Shown here one piece after another: positions 1-5,414 of a stretch of DNA of 6,113 nucleotides. A program made the translations under genes and the position numbers. The first letter of the stretch is position 1. The number at the start of each line of letters is the position of its first letter. The DNA comes from Pirellulaceae bacterium (GTDB lineage: Bacteria; Planctomycetota; Planctomycetia; Pirellulales; Pirellulaceae). The stretch covers positions 1 through 6,113 of the forward strand of contig JADLDX010000456.1 in the NCBI GenBank assembly GCA_020846515.1, written 5' to 3'. Below the pieces are notes generated by a model. It was not told the DNA's origin and did not search any database. It saw only the letters and a list, made by a program, of their open reading frames with translations.

Positions 1-156
1 CACCATTCGGTCGAGCATCGTCTTGACGGTACTGTAGGCCCATCCCTGCTGAGTATCCAGCAGTTTTTGCAGTTCTGTGGCACTCGCTCGCCCCTGCTGC
101 CATAACGCCTGCATCAACGTCCACTCAGCTCGCGTCAGTTCCGCAGGTTTCGACAT
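1..156 (-). CDS. BlaI/MecI/CopY-family transcriptional repressor, N-terminal part (cut by window edge)
   Basis: The 52 codons visible here encode the start of a winged-helix repressor of the BlaI/MecI family. The pattern is typical: LTRAEWTLMQALWQQGRASA near residues 7-26, then a helix with ATELQ, and the recognition-helix signature GWAYSTVKTMLDRMV at residues 38-52. Members bind TACA/TGTA palindromes as dimers and are normally inactivated by cleavage triggered by a BlaR1/MecR1-type M56 membrane peptidase, which would be expected further left, outside the window. The ATG at 154-156 is supported by a purine-rich AGGAAAGAGG about 3 nt upstream. The dimerisation domain is not visible, so the real length is unknown. 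In planctomycetes such regulators are numerous and mostly unrelated to beta-lactam resistance, so I give no gene symbol. Family confidence is high; the inducing signal is unknown. Confidence 0.9.
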   Translation of the reverse strand, partial: MSKPAELTRAEWTLMQALWQQGRASATELQKLLDTQQGWAYSTVKTMLDRMV

Positions 157-245
157 CGGCCCTCTTTCCTTTGCATGGCTCTTCAAATCAGTGCGCCAGC
201 TTACAACAGCCCGAGCGCCCAGTTGCCTTAGCCGTGGGCGAGCGG

Positions 246-261
246 CTCTACAACTGTAGAG
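246..261. promoter_or_regulatory. Candidate BlaI/MecI-type operator (TACA-N2-TGTA palindrome)
   Basis: CTCTACAACTGTAGAG has perfect 7-bp inverted arms around a 2-bp centre (AC). Its core, TACAACTGTA at 249-258, matches the TACA-N2-TGTA form bound by BlaI and MecI dimers. It abuts the -10 box of the leftward promoter and covers the expected transcription start near 255, the normal position for repression by blocking RNA polymerase. Binding by the repressor encoded at 1-156 is inferred from family and position. Confidence 0.72.
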
Positions 262-290
262 ATAATATCTTCCCTGGATCGGCCGGTCAA
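262..290 (-). promoter_or_regulatory. Sigma70-type promoter for the BlaI-family gene
   Basis: On the minus strand TTGACC (285-290) is followed by a 17-nt spacer and TATTAT (262-267), close to the TTGACA-17-TATAAT consensus. Transcription would start near 255 and give a leader of about 100 nt before the ATG at 156. The palindromic operator directly follows the -10 box. No comparably good promoter was seen elsewhere in the window. Confidence 0.7.
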
Positions 291-327
291 GCAGCTTATT
301 TGGACAGCGCCGATTTTCAAACTGCGC

Positions 328-343
328 AGCCACCCGTCGCCAG
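328..343 (+). repeat. Hairpin repeat unit 1, truncated
   Basis: AGCCACCCGTCGCCAG is identical to the first part of the next two units but lacks the closing ACGGTGG arm, so it cannot form the hairpin. It looks like a broken copy at the edge of the cluster. Confidence 0.7.
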
Positions 344-367
344 TAGCCACCCGTCGCCAGACGGTGG
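343..367 (+). repeat. Hairpin repeat unit 2
   Basis: 25 bp identical to unit 3, which starts exactly 30 bp later. CCGTC and GACGG pair around a GCCA loop, and the stem extends through ACC/GGT-type pairs past one bulged C. Confidence 0.8.
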
Positions 368-372
368 ACTGC

Positions 373-397
373 GTAGCCACCCGTCGCCAGACGGTGG
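373..397 (+). repeat. Hairpin repeat unit 3
   Basis: A 25-bp perfect copy of unit 2. After it the sequence differs (TCT versus ACT), which marks the end of the conserved core. It is the plus-oriented member facing the inverted unit at 410-440. Confidence 0.8.
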
Positions 398-409
398 TCT
401 GGGCTGGAG

Positions 410-440
410 GCGAAATCCACCGCTTGGCAGCGGTGGCTAC
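410..440 (-). repeat. Hairpin repeat unit 4, inverted orientation
   Basis: 31 bp identical to unit 5, starting 39 bp before it. CCACCGCT and AGCGGTGG form a perfect 8-bp stem over a TGGC tetraloop. Its reverse complement begins GTAGCCACC and aligns with units 2 and 3. Confidence 0.85.
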
Positions 441-448
441 GTGACTTT

Positions 449-479
449 GCGAAATCCACCGCTTGGCAGCGGTGGCTAC
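449..479 (-). repeat. Hairpin repeat unit 5, inverted orientation
   Basis: A 31-bp perfect copy of unit 4, starting GCGAAATCCACC and ending GGTGGCTAC. It lies 9 bp beyond the stop codon of the FkbM gene, so its 8-bp GC-rich hairpin would form at the 3' end of that transcript and could protect or end it. No T-run follows in the direction of transcription, so I do not call it an intrinsic terminator. Confidence 0.85.
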
Positions 480-488
480 CAAGTGACA

Positions 489-1295
489 CTATTCAATGAA
501 CAGAAAATTATGCGTGCCCAGTGTGTCGTGCCCTGAGGCGGCTATGGCTTCGACCTCGTCGCGAGTTACCAGACGTGACTTGGACTGCGCGGTCCAGGCC
601 TGATAACCTGCCTGCCAGAAGAGATCAAAAGTAGCCAGCAGATTAGGATTCAACGCTACACCAGCGGGCTGATGTTCGCTAACAGCGATTTCGACCAACC
701 AGGTTGGCTTGGGCTGGCGTGCCAATAGGTTTTGGGCTCCGCGCAGCATGCTCAACTCGGCGCCTTCGATGTCAACTAGCAGGAACAACCGCTGCCTGCC
801 AAAGCGATCGTGCAAGGTCAGGTCCAGCGTAGAGGCTGGAACCAAAGAGTAATCTTGAGCGCCGGCCCAACCACTAATCAGCGACGCACCGGTGCCGCCA
901 CCATAGATCTTCAATACCCCCGGCTGGTCGCTGAGCGCCACGGGAAAGATCTCAATGCGATCTTGCCAGTCATTGGCCCAAATGTTCTTGTACAACAAGC
1001 GTTGATTACCCGGCATAGGCTCGTAGGCCACGACGTGCTTGCCAGCCTGCAATGCTAAACAGCAATAATAACCGACATTGGCCCCGACATTGATTAAGAC
1101 ATCGCAGTCGGCGATACAGCGTTGAAAAATGGCCGTTTCTTCCGGTTCAAACGTCCCGTCCTCCATGGCCTGACTGCCCATCAATCGAAAACCCAATGGG
1201 GTTGTCCGCGGCGATTGAGATTGACGTCGCTCATGGCGATAAAACCGCAACGTCGACCGTACGTGCGCCGCAAAGTTCTTGATTGAGTTTGCCAT
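489..1295 (-). CDS. FkbM-family SAM-dependent methyltransferase
   Basis: This 268-residue protein has the Rossmann-fold signature of FkbM methyltransferases, which usually O-methylate sugars or other small or surface-linked molecules. SAM-binding motif I is DVLINVGANVGYY (about residues 65-77), followed by VVAYEPMPGNQRLLYKNI with the acidic E-P ending beta 2 (about 88-105). The late family motif LLVDIEGAELSMLRGA lies at about 172-187, and the chain ends in a short THNFLFIE strand. Length is normal for the family. I chose ATG 1293-1295 because AGGAG lies 8 nt upstream (1304-1308); a TTG in frame at 1326-1328 would add 11 residues but has no ribosome site. The gene starts 37 bp after the acetyltransferase stop on the same strand, suggesting co-transcription. 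The substrate cannot be read from the sequence. No signal peptide or membrane segment is seen, so it is probably cytoplasmic. Confidence 0.9.
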   Translation of the reverse strand: MANSIKNFAAHVRSTLRFYRHERRQSQSPRTTPLGFRLMGSQAMEDGTFEPEETAIFQRCIADCDVLINVGANVGYYCCLALQAGKHVVAYEPMPGNQRLLYKNIWANDWQDRIEIFPVALSDQPGVLKIYGGGTGASLISGWAGAQDYSLVPASTLDLTLHDRFGRQRLFLLVDIEGAELSMLRGAQNLLARQPKPTWLVEIAVSEHQPAGVALNPNLLATFDLFWQAGYQAWTAQSKSRLVTRDEVEAIAASGHDTLGTHNFLFIE

Positions 1296-1303
1296 CCATG
1301 CCA

Positions 1304-1308
1304 CTCCT
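1304..1308 (-). promoter_or_regulatory. Ribosome binding site deciding the FkbM gene start
   Basis: AGGAG on the minus strand, 8 nt before the ATG at 1295. It favours this ATG over the upstream TTG at 1328 and lies inside the 37-bp gap to the preceding gene, as expected for an internal gene of an operon. Confidence 0.65.
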
Positions 1309-1332
1309 AGCGCTAAACACTTGCGCAAACAC

Positions 1333-2340
1333 TTAGTTGACGAGATCTTTTTCGTAAACCGTACCGGTCAAAGTGCGGTTGAAACCCACACGCGTGAGCA
1401 ATTGCGACACCTCGGTCGCTTGCTCATCTGCGATTGTGCGCACGCTATCCACTCGATCTTCACGAAGTTGTCGCAGGGCCTCTGCTACCAGGAAGATCAA
1501 TTGATCTTCTTGACGTCGACAATCTTCGGGAGCCAGTGGCCATAAATGAGCCAGCAGATTAGGGTACGGCAGCAATTCATGACCGATCGTCCAAAGAACT
1601 ACATCCGCGGTGACCGAGCGAGTCTGGCGACTGGTCAATTGAAAGCCCACTGGTTCGGTATGTCCGAGCATACTAGCCACGTACCATGGTAACATGGGTT
1701 CATCGAGCAGACGGTCGACGTGGGCCATGCGACGAATCTGAATTTGAGTCCGATCGACGGGCGGCTGAAAGCTCGCCAACTCGATGTCCCAGCAGGCGAT
1801 GCGTTCTTCAGCGGTCCAGCCCGCGCTGCTCAACCAAGCTTGCAAGCGTACGTCGCTGGTGGGAGCCCCAATCATGCCGTCCCCTGGTGCCAGGCCTGCA
1901 AAAAAGGGTGAAGCGGGCGGCGGTGGGCAATACCGCAATGAAATAGCCCCACAACTGGCCACAGCTCGCTGAGCCGCCTGGATCAACAGGGCGGCTACCT
2001 GATCTGCTGCGACGTTCCCTGCGGTTAGGTTCCCTGCTGTTATGTTCTCAGCCGGGGCATTCATCGGTACGCAGAGCGCACTCATCACCGCTTGTTGGCT
2101 GGATATGCTCTGCAGCGACGCATCAGGGCCAAAGCCAATCTGAGTAAAACCCACGATCCGGCCGGCTGCTTCAGCAATGAACATCAAGCCCGGATCAAAA
2201 TAGGGCTTAGCCAATACGCACAACTCCAGACTCAGTGGAGTCATAGCACTAGGCAGTCCCACAGCCTGGTAGTGAGCGTTAAAGACGCGGCACAACTCTG
2301 ACGTATCAGTATTACGGAACGATCGAATCTGCAAAGACAC
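1333..2340 (-). CDS. GNAT-like acetyltransferase with two tandem GNAT-type halves
   Basis: This 335-residue protein reads as two GNAT-fold halves. The first begins with IRSFRNTDTSELCRVFNAHY (beta 1 and alpha 1, residues 5-24), has the strand pair GLMFIAEAAGRIVGFTQIGF (51-70), then MSALCVPM (86-93) and VAALLIQAAQRAVASCGAISLRY (115-137), the usual beta 4-alpha 3-beta 5 core. The second half (about 199-335) begins IQIRRM and ends in a GNAT-like TRVGFNRTLTGTVYEKDL. The R/Q-x-x-G-x-G/A acetyl-CoA loop expected after beta 4 is not recognisable; that place holds a five-residue tandem repeat (99-113). The start is GTG (2338-2340), the first usable codon after an in-frame stop; no clear Shine-Dalgarno site is present. 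It lies 95 bp behind the kinase gene and 37 bp before the FkbM gene. The substrate is unknown; a protein or small-molecule N-acetyltransferase is likely, but the loop leaves activity uncertain. Confidence 0.75.
   Translation of the reverse strand: MSLQIRSFRNTDTSELCRVFNAHYQAVGLPSAMTPLSLELCVLAKPYFDPGLMFIAEAAGRIVGFTQIGFGPDASLQSISSQQAVMSALCVPMNAPAENITAGNLTAGNVAADQVAALLIQAAQRAVASCGAISLRYCPPPPASPFFAGLAPGDGMIGAPTSDVRLQAWLSSAGWTAEERIACWDIELASFQPPVDRTQIQIRRMAHVDRLLDEPMLPWYVASMLGHTEPVGFQLTSRQTRSVTADVVLWTIGHELLPYPNLLAHLWPLAPEDCRRQEDQLIFLVAEALRQLREDRVDSVRTIADEQATEVSQLLTRVGFNRTLTGTVYEKDLVN
2002..2046 (-). repeat. Short in-frame tandem repeat (15-bp period) in the acetyltransferase gene
   Basis: Codons 99-113 read NITAG-NLTAG-NVAAD. 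The first two 15-bp units match at 13 of 15 positions; the third is more diverged. The repeat lies where GNAT proteins hold the acetyl-CoA pyrophosphate loop. Confidence 0.6.
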
Positions 2341-2387
2341 TTTGTCTTGCCGTAGGCTCAGGCGGCTGGGTGTGGGTAGGTACGGCT

Positions 2388-2410
2388 ACTGATTGTACAG
2401 CCCAATCAGT
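2388..2410. other. Perfect 8-bp stem-loop between the kinase and acetyltransferase genes
   Basis: ACTGATTG (2388-2395) and CAATCAGT (2403-2410) are perfectly complementary around a 7-nt loop. It sits in the 95-bp gap, 25 bp past the kinase stop codon. It has no T-run after it on the minus strand and is AT-rich, so it is more likely a weak pause, processing or attenuation hairpin than an intrinsic terminator, or it may be a protein site. Confidence 0.4.
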
Positions 2411-2435
2411 CTATCGGGTACATCGCTCAAGATTA

Positions 2436-5087
2436 TTACGGCTTTACTGAGCACAACATGATCGTTTCCAACCAGGCTTTCCAACTGGGAATCGAAAGTG
2501 GAGGTAGCACGCCTTCGTTTAGTGCAGGGAAGACCGCGCTGCGACCGGATTCGGTATGAAAAACTTGCGTCGTCAACAGTCCGCTTTCGTCGACCGACAA
2601 TCGCAACTGCAAACTGCTTTGAGGAGGTAAATCCAAAAACGCTTGACGCAGATCCAGACTACCCAAACGGTGCCAGTTGGTTTGACTAGCGCCGGTGCTT
2701 TCGATCATTTGCAGGATGGGAGCTTGATCGGCCGGTGCGCTGCGCAGCGAGCGTGAGACGGAAGTAGGCAATGGGGAACCTGCGTGGATCAGGATCCGTG
2801 GTTTCGATTTGCCTTGACCATCGGCGATCAGCAGACCGAGATCGAAGGTGGTGGCTGACCGCGCGCGGGGCAGGGCCGTACCGGTGCTAGCCAAGGGGAC
2901 TAGATGCTGTGCATGTAAGATGGCCCCTTGCGCTAATTCATGCTTCTCCAAAAAAGTAATCGACTGTCGTTGCGGAAAAATCTGCTTGACGAGCCGCTGT
3001 AAGGCTTCGATGCGCATCAGGCCACCCGTCATGACCACGTGATCGATGTCAGCATGATCGACACGCGCGGCCAGGCAAGCCTGATGAATTGTCTGCACGA
3101 TGGACTCGGCCAAGTTGGGTGCCAGACGTAGCAAGCCATCCTGGGTCAGGGCTTCTGCGATCGAGGCTTGACGCCATTCGAACTTGACATCAACTCGCTG
3201 ACTCTTGGTCAAGCGCTGCAGCGCCATTTCCACGGTTCGTTGTAAGCGTGCGGCAGCCACGATGTCCTCACGGATATCGCGGTTATGCAACGTGCGAAAG
3301 CGTTCGCTGAAGAAATCAGCCAAGCGAGATTGCCAACGAAGAGTACCTAGTTTGAGGCTGCCGCTGGTACCACGCATCGACGCATTTAATCCCTGCACAT
3401 CGATGACACTCGCCTCCAAACCAGTGCCGCCCAAATGCACCACCAATAACGTGGAGTTGTTCGCCACGACCCGCGTTCCAGATGGCGATCCGGATGGCGT
3501 GCCAGACTGCGATAATCGCATATTGGTATCGATCCAAGCCATAGCCGCGGCGAGCGGTTTGTCGATTAACTGCAGCAACTCTAGTCCAGCCACTTGGCAA
3601 GCATTGTGCACCGCCAAGCGATGCATCTGGTCGTAGCACGCCGGGACCGTCAACACAACATGATTGGCCCCAGGTACCACCCCATGCGAATTGTTGACTA
3701 GAAATCGCAACATGGCAGCCAACGGAATCTCGGGTGGCACCATGCGACCACCAAAGGGACGTTCGATCTGCTTCAGCCCGATCCAACGTTGCAAACTATG
3801 AAACACTTTGTCGGGTTGTGTTTGCCGCAGAGTGGCGGCTTCCGCGCCGATGACGACATGTTCACCATCACTCCACAACATGTTGCGAGCATGTTGACCG
3901 CCACCCGGTTGGTCGATAATCACGCTGCCAACTTTTTCATCGTAATACGCGACCGTCGAGGTCATCATGCCTAGATCGATGGCTAGCGTACCCAAGGTAC
4001 GTGAAACCGTGGAATGACTTGTCCCACCCGCAGTGGGGCGGTCCGGCAACACGCGCAAGCCAGAGAGACTGCTGGTGGTGACCGTGGGCGCGCGATCCTT
4101 CCCCAATAGGTTTGAATGCGAGAGCGCTTCTAGTAATGCGCCGGCGGTCGCAAAGCGGTCCGCTGGCGACTTGGCTACCAAACGCTGAAACACCGCATCG
4201 ATACGCAAGTCGATATCGCCGCGACTTTCATACAGCTTGGGTGGTGGTTGGCGCAGTTGAGCCCTGGCCACCTGCATTTGTTCCCCCGTGAACATCGGCC
4301 TGCCCGTCAACAAAAAGAATAACGTCGCGCCCAAACTATACAGGTCGCTCCGCGCATCGACTTTATCCGGATGCTCGACCTGCTCGGGCGACATATATTC
4401 GACGGTGCCCATGAACATGCGATTGGCATCGCTCAACTGTTGTGGTCGTTCGAGCTGAGCTAAACCGAAATCGAGAATTTTGAGGGTGCCGTTCTGGCTG
4501 AGCATCAAGTTGCTGGGTTTGATGTCGCGGTGGATAACGCCTTGGCGATGCGCGTACTCCAGGCCGCGAGCCGCCTGAGCCAACAGGTCCGTGGCCAAGT
4601 TTGTACCTAGTGGGCCTTCGCGCGAGATTCTCTTGGATAGCAACTCACCTTCGACCAGTTCCATAACCAGATAGTGCACACCACCTGCACTGCCCGCATC
4701 AAAGGCGGTCACAATGTTGGGGTGCATGAGTTTGGCAACCGCCCGAATCTCATGAAAAAATCGTTCCAGTAGATCGGCCCGATCAGCGATGGACCTGGAC
4801 AAGATTTTTAAAGCCACCTGGCGGTTCATGGTCCTATGTTCCGCTCGGAACACTTCCCCCATACCGCCTGCGCCAATGCGTTCCAAAAGCAAATACTCGC
4901 CCAAAATCCCAAGCGGTCCCGGATGGGACGGGTGCGAATCGCCCTCATCGAACTCGAGTTCCAGTTCTTCGTGACCATCGGCCTGGCCGGCGAACCGCGT
5001 GAACTCTTCGTTGGCTAAGCGTTTCGAGGGTCCCACAGGTCTGTCGGAACTGGGGGTTTTGTCAGGGCTGGGCGTTTCACCTGCCAT
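2436..5087 (-). CDS. Hanks-type Ser/Thr protein kinase fused to a degenerate Hsp70/DnaK-like module
   Basis: 883 residues, no membrane segment or signal peptide, so probably cytoplasmic. Residues 1-60 are polar and acidic (EELELEFDEGD at 40-50). The kinase domain (about 64-324) is complete: glycine loop GAGGMG 72-77, VALK lysine K94, helix-C glutamate E113, HRDIKPSN 186-193, DFG 206-208, SPE 233-235 and D248 of ARSDLYSLG. After a linker, an Hsp70 nucleotide-binding domain runs from about 366 to 735: phosphate-1 region IDLGMMTSTVAYY (370-382), HSLQRWIG (430-437), VVLTVPACYD and AGLELLQLIDKPLAAAMAW (477-518), phosphate-2 region VVHLGGTGLEAS (549-560), adenosine motif HVVMTGGLMRIEALQRLV (683-700), and HELAQGAIL (716-724). 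A DnaK-like substrate-binding beta domain follows (about 745-855); the helical lid is nearly absent. DnaK residues K70, E171, D194 and T199 correspond here to Q433, K510, H551 and G556. ATG 5085-5087 is taken as start; no Shine-Dalgarno site precedes it. Domain calls are firm; the biological role is unknown. Confidence 0.95.
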   Translation of the reverse strand: MAGETPSPDKTPSSDRPVGPSKRLANEEFTRFAGQADGHEELELEFDEGDSHPSHPGPLGILGEYLLLERIGAGGMGEVFRAEHRTMNRQVALKILSRSIADRADLLERFFHEIRAVAKLMHPNIVTAFDAGSAGGVHYLVMELVEGELLSKRISREGPLGTNLATDLLAQAARGLEYAHRQGVIHRDIKPSNLMLSQNGTLKILDFGLAQLERPQQLSDANRMFMGTVEYMSPEQVEHPDKVDARSDLYSLGATLFFLLTGRPMFTGEQMQVARAQLRQPPPKLYESRGDIDLRIDAVFQRLVAKSPADRFATAGALLEALSHSNLLGKDRAPTVTTSSLSGLRVLPDRPTAGGTSHSTVSRTLGTLAIDLGMMTSTVAYYDEKVGSVIIDQPGGGQHARNMLWSDGEHVVIGAEAATLRQTQPDKVFHSLQRWIGLKQIERPFGGRMVPPEIPLAAMLRFLVNNSHGVVPGANHVVLTVPACYDQMHRLAVHNACQVAGLELLQLIDKPLAAAMAWIDTNMRLSQSGTPSGSPSGTRVVANNSTLLVVHLGGTGLEASVIDVQGLNASMRGTSGSLKLGTLRWQSRLADFFSERFRTLHNRDIREDIVAAARLQRTVEMALQRLTKSQRVDVKFEWRQASIAEALTQDGLLRLAPNLAESIVQTIHQACLAARVDHADIDHVVMTGGLMRIEALQRLVKQIFPQRQSITFLEKHELAQGAILHAQHLVPLASTGTALPRARSATTFDLGLLIADGQGKSKPRILIHAGSPLPTSVSRSLRSAPADQAPILQMIESTGASQTNWHRLGSLDLRQAFLDLPPQSSLQLRLSVDESGLLTTQVFHTESGRSAVFPALNEGVLPPLSIPSWKAWLETIMLCSVKP

Positions 5088-5356
5088 GGGCAGACTCGCA
5101 AGAGTGTGAAGATTTAGTAATCATAAACATTGCACGGGATTGCGCGCCGCTGCATAGCATCCAGGTATGGCAACACCACCCTAAGGCGAAAAGCAACTCT
5201 GCCGACCACGATATGCTAAAACAGGACAAGATACCCCCGCCGTAACGAGCCCGTGCTCTAGTTTACCGAAACTTGGATGTCTTACTTGGGTTGATTACGC
5301 CATGGAATGACCTGTCTTACTGGCAGGGGATGGTGGCGGACGAGGGCTACGGGGCG

Positions 5357-5385
5357 TAGACTTGAGGAATGGATTTGCATATTTA
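5357..5385 (+). promoter_or_regulatory. Weak candidate promoter for the ECF sigma gene
   Basis: TAGACT (5357-5362), a 17-nt spacer and TATTTA (5380-5385) resemble a poor sigma70 promoter. A start near 5392 would give a leader of about 23 nt before the TTG at 5415 and would leave the ATG at 5307 outside the transcript. An ECF-type autoregulatory promoter was not recognised. Confidence 0.25.
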
Positions 5386-5401
5386 CGTTTGTTCCCACCA
5401 A

Positions 5402-5406
5402 AAAGG
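5402..5406 (+). promoter_or_regulatory. Ribosome binding site favouring the TTG start of the sigma gene
   Basis: AAAGG lies 8 nt before the in-frame TTG at 5415-5417. The other in-frame candidate, ATG 5307, has no purine-rich stretch at a suitable distance. Confidence 0.45.
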
Positions 5407-5414
5407 TTGGCAGC

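Larger units (their letters stand above)
328..479. repeat. Cluster of five hairpin-forming interspersed repeat units, three direct and two inverted
   Basis: All units share a GTAGCCACC...GGTGG frame that folds into a hairpin, the arms being complementary CCACC and GGTGG ends. Units at 328-343 (truncated), 343-367 and 373-397 read on the plus strand; those at 410-440 and 449-479 are the same family on the opposite strand with a different core (GCTGCCAAGC in place of CGTCGCCAGAC). The inner part of the cluster is therefore a large inverted arrangement centred near 403, similar in architecture to paired REP elements (BIMEs) of other bacteria. It fills the gap between the FkbM gene end (489) and the repressor promoter (290). 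Reading frames crossing it translate into repeated peptides such as VATAAKRWIS and are not taken as genes. Confidence 0.85.
5088..5414. other. Divergent intergenic region between the kinase-Hsp70 gene and the ECF sigma gene
   Basis: About 327 bp that must hold both divergent promoters if the sigma start at 5415 is right. On the minus strand a TATGAT (5120-5125) could serve as a -10 box for the kinase gene, but the place 17 bp upstream holds GGCGCG, so no -35 supports it. No strong inverted repeat, RNA gene or additional coding frame was seen. An ATG-GAA-TGA minimal frame (5302-5310) and the ATG at 5307 overlap here. Confidence 0.5.

Noticed and set aside
137..176. Short upstream frame from ATG 176 overlapping the repressor start
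   Set aside because: It is 13 codons in another frame, has no ribosome site of its own, and the AGGAAAGAGG within it fits the repressor ATG at 156.
328..479. Possible CRISPR array
   Set aside because: Repeats occur in both orientations, units are nearly adjacent with no regular spacers of 30 bp or more, and no cas gene is present.
449..479. Intrinsic terminator of the FkbM gene
   Set aside because: The hairpin is strong and well placed, but no T-run follows it on the minus strand, and the same unit occurs in several copies as a repeat.
171..536. Open frames on both strands crossing the repeats (plus 171-536, minus 228-482)
   Set aside because: Their products are translations of the hairpin repeats (NPPLGSGGY and VATAAKRWIS repeats) and of the repressor promoter; no domain or ribosome site supports them.
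1296..1328. TTG at 1328 as start of the FkbM gene
   Set aside because: It lacks a ribosome site, while ATG 1295 has AGGAG 8 nt upstream; the 11 extra residues add nothing recognisable.
3205..3786. Long frames opposite or out of phase with the kinase-Hsp70 gene (plus 3205-3636, minus 3316-3786)
   Set aside because: They lie fully inside the strongly supported Hsp70 coding region and show no recognisable domain.
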